47,424 nt of DNA from contig JAETNR010000037.1 of assembly GCA_021772055.1 (NCBI GenBank), positions 1 to 47,424 of the forward strand. The letters run 5' to 3'. This document shows, in pieces, positions 1 through 7,247 of this stretch. The stretch is from Blautia sp. (GTDB taxonomy: Bacteria > Bacillota > Clostridia > Lachnospirales > Lachnospiraceae). Below the pieces are notes generated by a model, which did not search any database, had not been told where the DNA came from, and saw only the letters and a program-made list of their open reading frames with translations. The position numbers and the translations under genes were made by a program. The number at the start of each line of letters is the position of its first letter. The stretch's first letter is position 1.

Positions 1-96
1 CAGGGCTCTTTCCCGATGCTGTCGGACAAAAAATGTGAGTATAATCAATGAGAAACAAAAAAGTTTGTGATTTTTAAATTTATCTCTTGACAAAAG

Positions 97-420
97 TCAC
101 TTCATAACAGATAAGGCAACGTCGCTTATCTGGTCGGCACTCATACGGGTGCTTGCGTCAGCTCTGGTCTTGTAACCATTCTTAAAATCTGTGTTAATGT
201 CGATACAGTAAGCGTCCTCGCCCTCAACGGTCAAATGTCCCTCATTAAAGGTAGAACCAATCGAACCGTCATTCATTACTTTTTCAACGATACCGACACG
301 TTCTTTTGACTCCGTCCAGTATTGCTTACTTTCTGCATGAACGGGTGTTGTCGGCAAAGCAGTAACGACAGTCGCAAGAGCTAAGAAGCCCGTACACAAT
401 CGTTTTAACATCTTTTTCAT
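97..420 (-). pseudogene. Truncated thioester-domain surface protein remnant
   Basis: The frame begins with a Sec signal peptide (MKKMLKRL, then a hydrophobic stretch ending in a VHA cleavage site near residue 29). A segment containing EDAYCIDI follows; it resembles the cysteine region of thioester (TED) adhesin domains found in large LPXTG surface proteins of Gram-positive conjugative elements. The reading frame stops after only 108 residues. No glutamine partner, Cna-B repeats or sortase motif are present, so this looks like the 5' stub of a much longer gene. The ATG at 420 is preferred over upstream starts because AAAGGAG lies about 10 nt before it. Family assignment is from memory of such proteins; the truncation is seen directly. 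It may mark the edge of a decayed mobile element. Confidence 0.6.
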
Positions 421-610
421 AAATCTAATGCTCCTTTCATTTTGGGTAATAAAATAGCCGTCCAATAAGAACGGCTGAAAATAGAAAAGGAACGTCATGT
501 TAGGCGTTCCATAGTCTATGAGTTATTCAATTTTTTGTTGTTTCAATACTGATGTACTGTACCATATCTTTGCATATCTAGGAAAACTTGCGTATCAAGG
601 CTCATTCGTT

Positions 611-631
611 AGTAGTAAATAAGTAGTAAAT
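611..631. repeat. Tandem 10-bp direct repeat AGTAGTAAAT
   Basis: AGTAGTAAAT occurs at 611-620 and again at 622-631, an 11-bp period (one helical turn). The repeat lies in gene-free DNA between the surface-protein remnant and the XRE gene. Short phased repeats like this can be integrase arm or regulator sites of a decayed element, but nothing here proves a function. I see nothing else in 421-679 except the RBS of the remnant. Confidence 0.4.
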
Positions 632-679
632 TGATGTGTTTGTTTCCTTGAAAATGCTGATAGATACTGTGTGAGCAGC

Positions 680-967
680 CTACGCGCTTTTCTTAAGTTC
701 CACGTCCTTCCTGGTGTACGAAAGCACTTCATGGGACTTTCTGTCAGATGCCGTAATCATTTCCTCCATCGGAACCTCCAGCAGTCTGGACAGCGCATAA
801 AAATTATCCAGGGAGGGCATCGTTTTTCCGTTAAACCAGTTATAAACGGACTGCACATTGCTGAAATTCATGTAGTCGCTGATCTCTTTTACCGTAATAT
901 TTTTCTCCCTGCACAGGTTTTTAATATTGCTTCCTGTTGTCTTCACGTCAATAACCGGATACTCCAT
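680..967 (-). CDS. XRE-family helix-turn-helix regulator (95 aa)
   Basis: This small DNA-binding protein has a lambda-repressor-like HTH at about residues 14-66. The recognisable pattern is NIKNLCREKNITVKEISDYM, then the recognition helix around VQSVYNWFNGKTMPSLDNFYALSRLL. The start is supported by AGGGAGGAGAAAAAT directly before the ATG. No sensor domain is present; the short basic C-terminus is lysine-rich. It lies 58 bp downstream of the DUF1648/DUF5808 gene on the same strand and may be cotranscribed with it, but its target is unknown. It could also be a leftover of the mobile element whose debris lies just beyond it. Fold assignment is solid; role is not. Confidence 0.8.
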   Translation of the reverse strand: MEYPVIDVKTTGSNIKNLCREKNITVKEISDYMNFSNVQSVYNWFNGKTMPSLDNFYALSRLLEVPMEEMITASDRKSHEVLSYTRKDVELKKSA

Positions 968-1025
968 ATTTTTCTCCTCCCTCTTTAATACATCCGTTCC
1001 TGATTATCCAGATCAAACCGATATG

Positions 1026-2459
1026 CTAGCCTGCTGTAGCAAAGTTCCCGGCTGCTTCTTCCTGAATCAGCCGGTACCATTGTTCTGCTGTTCCCTCCTC
1101 CCTGCTGTTTGCAAAAATCACCATATCTGGCAGGGTGACCTTCAGGATCGGCTCATAGCCAGTCCTTAAGAACATCATACACTTTCCGGTTTTACTTCCC
1201 CTGAAATGTCCGAAATCATAATCAGCCGTAGCTCCTCCGTTCGTCTTCATAAAGTTTTCTTCCGGCAGCTTGGAGAGAAGCTCCAGACCTTCCACCTCGT
1301 CCGGAGTAAATTCATATTCATACCCTGCAGCTTTAAAGCAGGCTCTTCCGTTTTCCAGAGAAAAGGACGTTTCTGCAGTGCTTAGTTGAATCATGACCAC
1401 AGCAACCCACAGGATCGTCCCCGCAAGCAGCACAACAGTTCCTCCATAGATCAGCCAGGAAGCAGGCTTCGCCATATTGAAGGAATAATTCATACCGCAC
1501 ATTCGATCCGGTACCATAAGCCTGGTATCATATGGATTATTGTACCAGCCGTTTTTCCAGAATTCATCATCGTCTATGGTAATAGGCTGTGCATCCTGTG
1601 CAAGAATCTTCTGCTTGGTTCTATGGATACATAATACAGGAAGAAGAAATGCCATTGCAGCCAGAAGCTGAATTCCTCCATATACGGCATAATCCATTCC
1701 GCTAAGCCACTGCCTGCTCAGAAGCCTTACTTCCAAAAAAATCCAGGAGACCACGTTAATATAGCCTGCTGCAATCAATCCTCCTGACCAGGCGCGCTTG
1801 ACTGCCCTGTTCACTGCAAAATTCACCTCCGTATTCCCGCTGTAGACAATGTTCTGCCTCTTAATAACCCACAGGTGAAAGCCTCCGAATACCATGGTCA
1901 CTCCCATGGACGCTGCAAACAGAATCCACTCCGTGCCGTCAAGCTCCCCCTGCCCATTCCCGTTTAGGAGCCAGAGCCCGGACAGCAGGATCACTGCTGC
2001 AGCCGGCAAATGCCACTTCCAGCTAAATGCCATCTTCTTCGAGAGTGCAGCCAGAGCCGTATCTACACAGACCCTGTTCCTGGTATTTCGATTAATCCAA
2101 TGGTTCTTTATCTTTAGCTGATACATCTGTCTGTGAGGAATCGTCACCAGAAACCAGACAAGTATCAGATACACCGACAGCCAAACCATCCATACGATCA
2201 AAAACACTTCAAACCTGAAAAAGCATAACCCACAGACAAGCACTCCCAATGCAAGATTCACCTGGTGAAATCTGTTCCAGATCTTCCTGCTCCTTTTGCA
2301 GATGCTCTGCACCTCTTCATTATTTACTTGTTCCTCAGGGATGTGAACCCCCATGAGCATTCCTTCTATATAGGTATCTCTTTTTCCATAGGAGAACTTA
2401 CACATCAGCACAACCATCAAATCTGCAAAGAGAAAAATTACAAATAACGCGATCGACAT
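1026..2459 (-). CDS. DUF1648/DUF5808-type polytopic membrane protein
   Basis: This 477-residue integral membrane protein has roughly ten hydrophobic segments: an N-terminal one, pairs near residues 70-105 and 150-195, several between 225 and 285, and one near 340-360. The segment DDDEFWKNGWYNNPYD followed by NMAKPASW (about residues 295-335) is the hallmark of the DUF5808 domain seen in SdpI/YhfC-like DUF1648 proteins. SdpI-type relatives give immunity to cell-envelope toxins, but the substrate here is unknown. The soluble C-terminal ~110 residues are unusual and may be extracytoplasmic. The start has GGAGG about 9 nt upstream. It follows the GntR gene by 4 bp, so the pair is one operon with the regulator controlling it. 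Confidence 0.75.
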   Translation of the reverse strand: MSIALFVIFLFADLMVVLMCKFSYGKRDTYIEGMLMGVHIPEEQVNNEEVQSICKRSRKIWNRFHQVNLALGVLVCGLCFFRFEVFLIVWMVWLSVYLILVWFLVTIPHRQMYQLKIKNHWINRNTRNRVCVDTALAALSKKMAFSWKWHLPAAAVILLSGLWLLNGNGQGELDGTEWILFAASMGVTMVFGGFHLWVIKRQNIVYSGNTEVNFAVNRAVKRAWSGGLIAAGYINVVSWIFLEVRLLSRQWLSGMDYAVYGGIQLLAAMAFLLPVLCIHRTKQKILAQDAQPITIDDDEFWKNGWYNNPYDTRLMVPDRMCGMNYSFNMAKPASWLIYGGTVVLLAGTILWVAVVMIQLSTAETSFSLENGRACFKAAGYEYEFTPDEVEGLELLSKLPEENFMKTNGGATADYDFGHFRGSKTGKCMMFLRTGYEPILKVTLPDMVIFANSREEGTAEQWYRLIQEEAAGNFATAG

Positions 2460-2463
2460 ACCT

Positions 2464-2853
2464 TCACACCTCCGCGGTCTCAGGATTCATACAGGAAAAC
2501 ATCTTGTCACATATTTTCAAAAATTCGTCCTTTTCGATTCCTTTCAGCCGAGCCTCTGCTGACAAAAGCTCCAGCTCTGTTTCCAGCTTCTCCCGAAACA
2601 CCGCATCCGGTGCCTGTATATCACAGACAGCGGCTCCCTTGCGTCTGTCGATCTCAATAAAGCCTTCTGCCTTTAAAATCTGATAAGTCTTATTGACAGT
2701 CATGGTATTCACTCCTGCATCCACTGCCATCTGCCGTACAGTCGGAAGGCTTTCTCCCGCCTTCAGCTCTCCCCGCCCGATTCCGGTAACGATCTGATTA
2801 CGAAGCTGCACATAAATAGGAACACTGCTCCTTGTATCCAGTGAAATGATCAT
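2464..2853 (-). CDS. GntR-family (YtrA/YhcF subgroup) transcriptional regulator
   Basis: This 129-residue regulator has a winged helix at about residues 10-75: PIYVQLRNQIVTGI, then GELKAGESLPTVRQMAVDAGVN and TVNKTYQILKAEGFI. A short helical tail follows in place of the large effector domain of other GntR members, which is the YtrA pattern. Such proteins repress their own operon and neighbouring transporter or membrane-protein genes, often in response to cell-wall antibiotics. I start it at 2853 (MIISLDTR) because AGGAGGATGCGAA precedes this ATG; a longer frame would run through the promoter. It is followed at 4 bp by the DUF5808 membrane protein. A perfect palindrome overlapping its -10 box suggests autoregulation. 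Confidence 0.87.
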   Translation of the reverse strand: MIISLDTRSSVPIYVQLRNQIVTGIGRGELKAGESLPTVRQMAVDAGVNTMTVNKTYQILKAEGFIEIDRRKGAAVCDIQAPDAVFREKLETELELLSAEARLKGIEKDEFLKICDKMFSCMNPETAEV

Positions 2854-2875
2854 TTCGCATCCTCCTGTATCTTTT

Positions 2876-2913
2876 GTATTATCTATAATAATACAAGCAA
2901 TACTTTCTGTCAA
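2876..2913 (-). promoter_or_regulatory. Promoter and palindromic operator of the gntR operon
   Basis: On the minus strand a TTGACA (2908-2913) and a TATTAT (2885-2890) are separated by exactly 17 bp. A perfect inverted repeat, GTATTAT-5 nt-ATAATAC, at 2876-2894 overlaps the -10 box. This is the expected place and type of site for a dimeric YtrA-like repressor, so the gene product probably represses itself. Confidence 0.72.
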
Positions 2914-2967
2914 TAAATACAGAAGAATTTTTCATAAAACAAATATCAAACAGAAAAGTACCAATAT

Positions 2968-3004
2968 AAAAAAAGACGCATGAAACGGTTACATCTCATA
3001 CGCC
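2968..3004 (-). terminator. Rho-independent terminator downstream of the antitoxin gene
   Basis: Read on the minus strand, an 11-bp stem (with three G-T pairs) at 2975-3004 has the arms GGCGTATGAGA and TTTCATGCGTC and is followed by seven T residues. It lies about 80 bp after the relB-like gene, leaving no room for a partner toxin. Confidence 0.7.
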
Positions 3005-3084
3005 TTTACACCATTACAGTATCCAATTTTTATATTTTCGTGTAAAACTACTTTGTAAATCATATGCCATAATCCTTACGGATA

Positions 3085-3360
3085 TCAGCAAATGCCTTTT
3101 TCGCCGACTTGGTTCTGCCTGCCTTCATATCCGCTCTCCAGTTCTGCATTTAATTCTGCTTCGGTCAGTTCTGCCAAATTGACATGTTTTGCTGTAGGTA
3201 ATTTTACTTCAAACGGAAGTCCTCTGTTTAAAATAATCTGTTTATAGAACATATTGATTGCATTAGATGCCGGAATGCCAAGTGCGGATAATATACTTTC
3301 TGCCTGTTCCTTTACATCCGGCTCTATTCTTGCATACAAATTAGCTGTCTTTGCTGCCAT
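3085..3360 (-). CDS. RelB/DinJ-family antitoxin, frameshifted C-terminus, no toxin partner
   Basis: Residues 1-50 form the ribbon-helix-helix DNA-binding part of RelB/DinJ antitoxins (ANLYARIEPDVKEQAESILSALG, then NAINMFYKQIILNRGLPFE). The family normally ends in a toxin-binding tail. Here the frame shifts after ELESGY and ends in an unrelated EGRQNQVGEKGIC. In the neighbouring frame the DNA continues as ADMKAGRTKSAKKAFADI and ends at a TGA at 3060-3062, which is a typical family tail. Restoring one extra copy of the 8-mer GCGGATAT would rejoin the frames, so an 8-bp repeat deletion is the likely cause. No RelE/YafQ toxin gene follows. DNA binding may survive; toxin neutralisation probably does not. 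Confidence 0.8.
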   Translation of the reverse strand: MAAKTANLYARIEPDVKEQAESILSALGIPASNAINMFYKQIILNRGLPFEVKLPTAKHVNLAELTEAELNAELESGYEGRQNQVGEKGIC

Positions 3361-3405
3361 AGTGCAACGCCCCTTTCTAAAATTCCAATGCGTCTTTCTT
3401 TTTAT

Positions 3406-3434
3406 ATTATATCAATTTGTCCGTACGATAGCAA
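3406..3434 (-). promoter_or_regulatory. Promoter of the relB/dinJ-like gene
   Basis: Minus-strand TTGCTA (3429-3434) and TATAAT (3406-3411) have a 17-bp spacer. The RBS AAAGGGG follows about 12 nt before the ATG at 3360. Confidence 0.65.
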
Positions 3435-3444
3435 TACATAATAT

Positions 3445-3810
3445 TTAAACCACTTCTGACCCAAAAGGCATCAACGCCAGCTTTGCCAGCTTAAACTGCT
3501 GCATTCCGAATGGAATTCCAATCACAGTCACGCAAAGGACGATTCCCCAGGCAGCATGCTCAATGGCAAGGGGAAATCCGGAAACAACAAGCCAGATGAT
3601 GTTTAGCAGTAAGGAACCTGCGCCTCCGCCATAGCGGACTTCCTTTCCAAATGGAAAGAAACTCAATGCTGCAAATTTAAAACACTGCATTCCTACAGGG
3701 ATTCCCACCACTGTAATACACCAGAGACATCCCGCCAGGCACCAACTTAGCCCGCTTAACGCTCCGCCGAAAATAAACCATAAAAGATTACCTAAACATC
3801 CCATCATCAT
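3445..3810 (-). CDS. YccF domain-containing inner-membrane protein
   Basis: This 121-residue protein is built of two repeats of the YccF (DUF307) unit. Each has a hydrophobic helix pair followed by a conserved GIP-GMQ-FK-A---PFG motif, visible as VVGIPVGMQCFKFAALSFFPFG (residues about 34-55) and VIGIPFGMQQFKLAKLALMPFG (about 96-117). The biochemical role of YccF proteins is not established. It sits 12 bp after the 143-residue helical protein and shares its promoter and upstream yybP-ykoY riboswitch. That would place it in manganese or metal homeostasis, an inference from the regulation only. Confidence 0.88.
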   Translation of the reverse strand: MMMGCLGNLLWFIFGGALSGLSWCLAGCLWCITVVGIPVGMQCFKFAALSFFPFGKEVRYGGGAGSLLLNIIWLVVSGFPLAIEHAAWGIVLCVTVIGIPFGMQQFKLAKLALMPFGSEVV

Positions 3811-3821
3811 TCCTCCATTTC

Positions 3822-4253
3822 TTATTCATAGCCATTGGCATTTTTCAGTTGTCCAAGAAGACCTTCCACGCGGTAGATTGCATCATCCACCTGCTGTCTC
3901 GCCTCAGAGATTTTTGACTGTACCAGATAATCTGCAACCAGCCCGTCAAAGAAAAAATCCGCAAATGAAAGGAATCCGCCTACTTCAATTCTGATATCCC
4001 GCATTACCTGTACATCTCTCAGCTCTCTCTGGAAAACCAGCAGATCTCTCTTTGCATTTTCCACATAGGAAGATGCGTCATTGAGCTTGGAATGCTTGAT
4101 CATATCTGTAATAAAGCCGCCTCCAAGCAGATCAAAAATCCCCCAGTTTCTTGCACTGTCCAGCTTTTCCTTTGCCAGGCGAAGGCTTGCAAGCGCCCTC
4201 TCTCCCGCCATAATCGCTTCCCGGATCTCTTTTCTTTCTAACTCATTACTCAT
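3822..4253 (-). CDS. Helical protein of unknown function, first gene of riboswitch operon
   Basis: I do not recognise a named family. The 143-residue product (start at 4253, MSNELERKEI, chosen for the AGGAGA about 5 nt upstream) is rich in Glu/Lys/Ala/Leu and predicted mostly helical. It has heptad-like stretches at about residues 3-35 and 60-95 and near the C-terminus (about 110-138). A glycine-rich break (FDLLGGGFITDMIKHSKL) falls near residues 40-57. There is no signal peptide or obvious membrane segment. It is the first gene after the yybP-ykoY riboswitch and is followed at 12 bp by yccF. The pair may act together at the membrane when manganese is high; that is inference. Confidence 0.7.
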   Translation of the reverse strand: MSNELERKEIREAIMAGERALASLRLAKEKLDSARNWGIFDLLGGGFITDMIKHSKLNDASSYVENAKRDLLVFQRELRDVQVMRDIRIEVGGFLSFADFFFDGLVADYLVQSKISEARQQVDDAIYRVEGLLGQLKNANGYE

Positions 4254-4342
4254 TATAATCTCCTCTCTTTCCAATTATGTAATGCCTTTGTTCTGCAAGT
4301 CTATGCGGCAGTTTATCATATTGGAATCCTGATATTGATAAT

Positions 4343-4387
4343 AAAAAAAGACCCCTATCATGACATCTGCCACAATAAAAGTCTTGC
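4343..4387 (-). terminator. Riboswitch expression-platform terminator
   Basis: Read on the minus strand, the 3' end of the aptamer (AGACTTTT) can pair with a downstream GGGGTCT that is followed by seven T residues (4343-4349). The mutual exclusion of aptamer 3' strand and terminator stem is the usual ON-switch arrangement for this class: ligand binding would free the transcript to continue into the gene at 4253. Confidence 0.7.
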
Positions 4388-4478
4388 CATCTCATTTGAT
4401 ACGGATGCCTTTCGGCATCGGGTGACGGTTTCAAACCCACTCATTTCTGAGTGTTCAGCTACTCCCTTTCAATTGCTT
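4376..4478 (-). promoter_or_regulatory. yybP-ykoY (Mn2+) riboswitch aptamer
   Basis: Minus-strand RNA shows the conserved pieces of this aptamer in order. First comes AAAGGGAGTAGC (L1 region), then a stem ACACTCAGAAATGAGTGG. ACCGTCACC (the L3 CGUCA element) follows, then a GATGCC-GAAA-GGCATC stem-loop and the closing GGCAAGACTTTT strand. This class senses Mn2+ and turns on exporters such as MntP, P-type ATPases and TerC/YkoY proteins. Here it instead precedes a gene of unknown function and yccF. Identification is by motif, without a covariance search. Confidence 0.85.
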
Positions 4479-4484
4479 GAAAAG

Positions 4485-4513
4485 AATATAGCACTTCCCC
4501 GGGATTTTGTCAA
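4485..4513 (-). promoter_or_regulatory. Promoter of the riboswitch-yccF operon
   Basis: Minus-strand TTGACA (4508-4513) and TATATT (4485-4490) are spaced by 17 bp. Transcription would begin close to 4478, just ahead of the first conserved aptamer bases. Confidence 0.75.
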
Positions 4514-4621
4514 TAATTTATCAATATTTTATCAATATTTTTTCTCTACTTTTTCCGTACTTTATGATACAATCTGAGGAACACTTATTTAACACAGGCA
4601 AGCCCTATAAAAGGAGTACAC

Positions 4622-5302
4622 ATGACTCAAAATATCTTAATTGTAGAAGACGACCCCAACATTAACAATCTCTTAAAGGAAGCCCTGGAAAAGGAAGCCC
4701 TGTCCTGCGAACAGGCATTTTCAGGAACAGAGGCGAAATTACTTATTGAAATGAAGTCCTATGCACTGATTCTTTTAGATCTGATGCTTCCCGGAATCAG
4801 CGGCAGCGAAGTCCTGTCCTTCATCCGAAGCCGTGGGAACACTTCCGTCATTGTACTTACTGCCAAAGACAGCCTTGATGACAAAGTAGACCTGCTTCTT
4901 CGCGGCGCAGATGATTACATTACAAAACCCTTTGAAATCAAAGAAGTCATAGCACGTATCAGGGTTCAGCTTCGGCGTTTTTCAACCTCTATGGCTGAAA
5001 ACAACCCTGTACTTACCTATAAGGATCTGATTCTTGACAGACAAAACTTCTCTGTCACCGTAAAGGGAATCGCCCTTCCCAAGATCACACGGCAGGAATT
5101 TGCGATCCTTGAACTTTTGGTAAAGCATCCGAAACGTGTATTCAGCAAGGATGAAATTTTTGAATACGCCTGGGAGGAGCCCTATATGGGCGAAACAAAA
5201 ACATTGGACGTACATATCAGCAACATTCGCAAAAAACTGAAGCAGATCACAGAAAATGAATTCATCGAAACCGTCTGGGGCATTGGATACAAACTTTACT
5301 AA
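4622..5302 (+). CDS. OmpR/PhoB-type response regulator of an ABC-transporter operon
   Basis: This two-domain cytoplasmic regulator has a receiver domain at residues 1-115. The acidic pocket is D10-D11, the phosphoacceptor D53 sits in LLDLMLPG, and T80 and K102 are in place. A winged-helix DNA-binding domain follows at about 130-226 and ends in the typical ETVWGIGYKL. The start has AAAGGAG 5 nt upstream. It is the first gene of a four-gene plus-strand operon (regulator, ABC ATPase, permease, histidine kinase). In relatives such as C. difficile CprR this arrangement senses cationic peptides and induces the transporter. The stimulus here is inferred, not shown. Confidence 0.9.
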   Translation: MTQNILIVEDDPNINNLLKEALEKEALSCEQAFSGTEAKLLIEMKSYALILLDLMLPGISGSEVLSFIRSRGNTSVIVLTAKDSLDDKVDLLLRGADDYITKPFEIKEVIARIRVQLRRFSTSMAENNPVLTYKDLILDRQNFSVTVKGIALPKITRQEFAILELLVKHPKRVFSKDEIFEYAWEEPYMGETKTLDVHISNIRKKLKQITENEFIETVWGIGYKLY

Positions 5303-5388
5303 TTCTTTACTTTTGCTTTGCGTTTTTTTAGGCACTACCCTTTATCATGAAAGTCAGAAACAAGCCAAAAGGCAAAGGAGCAAGTACC

Positions 5389-6303
5389 ATGAGCGACTAT
5401 TTATTAAGCACGAGCGGGCTTACAAAGGAATTTAAAAACCATAAAGCTGTGAATAATGTCAGCGTCCATATTAAAAAAGGCGCCATTTACGGCTTTATCG
5501 GCAGAAATGGGGCAGGCAAAACCACCTTCATGAAAATGATCAGCGGGCTGTCTGCTCCTACAAGGGGAGAAATCTGTTTTTTCGGCTGCAAAGGCTCTGA
5601 GCTCAAAAAGGTCAGAAGCAGAGTGGGCTGTCTCTTGGAAGATCCCGGTATCTATCCGAACATGAGTGCCTTTGATAACATCAAAATGAAATGCATCGCA
5701 AATGGTATCTATAAAAAGGAATACGTCCTGGAACTCCTGGAAACAGCAGGTCTTAAGGATACTGGAAAAAAGCCTGTCAAAAAATTCTCTCTCGGCATGA
5801 AGCAGCGTCTTGGCATTGCGCTGGCGCTTACCGGGGAACCGGATCTTCTGGTATTGGATGAGCCGATCAACGGCCTTGACCCCCAGGGAATCGCAGAGAT
5901 CCGGGAAACCGTCCACAGGCTTAACACGGAACGAAATATGACAATCATGATATCCAGCCATATTTTAGGTGAACTCTCCAAGCTTGCTACTGATTACGGA
6001 ATTATCCACAACGGGCAGCTTCTTCAGGAAGTCACTGCAGAGGAGCTGCGGCAGCTATGCAGGGAACGAATTGAACTGACAGTGGATAATCCGCAAATGG
6101 CTCTGCCTGTTTTGGATCAGCTGGGGATTATCCATTACACAGTGATGGACAAGGAACATATCTATATTTTCGAAAAGATCAGGGAAAGTACACGTATTAA
6201 TGCCCAGCTTGTAAAAGCCGGAATCCTTGTCTCAGAACTCCGCATCAAAGATGAGGAGCTGGAAAATTATTACTTTGAACTTACAGGGGGGAAGGAAAAA
6301 TGA
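5389..6303 (+). CDS. ABC transporter ATP-binding protein (BcrA/LanF-like)
   Basis: This 304-residue ATPase has Walker A GRNGAGKT at residues 38-45, the signature SLGMKQ at about 134-139, Walker B LLVLDEP at 153-159 and an H-loop in SSHI. A C-terminal ~80-residue extension follows, as in drug and bacteriocin exporters of the BcrA/LanF group. The ATG at 5389 (MSDYLL) is preferred over 5347 because AAAGGAG lies just before it. Its TGA overlaps the permease ATG by 4 bp, implying coupled translation. It would energise the adjacent six-helix permease, probably to remove peptide antibiotics from the membrane; that function is inferred from operon type. Confidence 0.88.
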   Translation: MSDYLLSTSGLTKEFKNHKAVNNVSVHIKKGAIYGFIGRNGAGKTTFMKMISGLSAPTRGEICFFGCKGSELKKVRSRVGCLLEDPGIYPNMSAFDNIKMKCIANGIYKKEYVLELLETAGLKDTGKKPVKKFSLGMKQRLGIALALTGEPDLLVLDEPINGLDPQGIAEIRETVHRLNTERNMTIMISSHILGELSKLATDYGIIHNGQLLQEVTAEELRQLCRERIELTVDNPQMALPVLDQLGIIHYTVMDKEHIYIFEKIRESTRINAQLVKAGILVSELRIKDEELENYYFELTGGKEK

Positions 6304-7247
6304 TCAATATTTTCAAAATGGATCTGTTCCGGTTGCGGAAAACAAGAAGTTTTTATATGACACTTGCCATTATGGCGGGAATAACCGTGCTCTTTACATT
6401 TATCGTAAAGGATTCTATCACGACCGCGAACGAAGCAAAACAGTCAGCCCAGGCAGAAACTGTCACGGAAAATCCTCAGGCCGACCCTTCCTATGCAGCA
6501 AACGGTTTTCTGCAAAAAACGAAAGCTCCCGAAGCTCCTGTATCTCCGGAAACAGGGGAAAATGAAACAGGTTTCCGTTTCACCATCACCGAAAATCAGG
6601 AAGAAGTTTCCGCTGTTTCAGAGGATGATGTCACTCTTTTGGTCATGCTGTATGACTCTGCCAGCGGAACGATGCTGGGATTATTTATTGCAGTCTTTTC
6701 CGTTCTTTTTGCAACGGCAGATATGAACCATGGATTTATCAAAAATATCGGAGGGCAGGTTTCCTCCAGGTGTATCCTGATTTTTTCAAAGGCCCTGGCC
6801 CTTCTTGTATACGTCATCCTGTTTTTTGCCGTATATCTGGTGGTTCAGGCGGTTTCCATCAGGATTTTCTTCGGTGCTGTACCTCTTGGAAATGCAAAGG
6901 AATTTGGAGGATATCTGGCAGTTCAGCTTCTGCTTCACTTTGCCCTTGCACTTTTCTGCATGATGATTGCGATTGTTTTAAAGAACAATGTAATGTCCAT
7001 GATCATCGCAGTTTTGCTCTGCATGGACATTCCGCTTCTGATCTGCAATATTATAAATCAGCTTCTTGGAAAATTGGGGCTGACGGATTTTGATCTTTCC
7101 CGTTATTCCCTCACCAGAACAATCTCCACTTTGGAGACAGCCGTTGCTGATTCCGATCTTTCAAGGGTACTGGCTGTGGGAATCTGTTTCGCCGTAGGTT
7201 CTCTTGCACTAAACTGTTTTATTTTTCAGAAAAGGGATATTGCATAA
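6300..7247 (+). CDS. ABC-2-type permease with large extracytoplasmic loop
   Basis: This 315-residue membrane protein has a first helix at about residues 18-38 and a hydrophilic loop of about 75 residues rich in Glu/Pro/Ser. Five further hydrophobic helices lie roughly at 118-140, 160-188, 203-225, 230-255 and 285-307. One long loop after TM1 and a cluster of five helices is the ABC-2/LanE-G layout. It partners the ATPase whose stop codon it overlaps. The histidine kinase ATG follows its TAA directly with no gap, so transporter and sensor levels are tightly linked. Only one permease gene is present, so it probably acts as a homodimer. Confidence 0.8.
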   Translation: MINIFKMDLFRLRKTRSFYMTLAIMAGITVLFTFIVKDSITTANEAKQSAQAETVTENPQADPSYAANGFLQKTKAPEAPVSPETGENETGFRFTITENQEEVSAVSEDDVTLLVMLYDSASGTMLGLFIAVFSVLFATADMNHGFIKNIGGQVSSRCILIFSKALALLVYVILFFAVYLVVQAVSIRIFFGAVPLGNAKEFGGYLAVQLLLHFALALFCMMIAIVLKNNVMSMIIAVLLCMDIPLLICNIINQLLGKLGLTDFDLSRYSLTRTISTLETAVADSDLSRVLAVGICFAVGSLALNCFIFQKRDIA

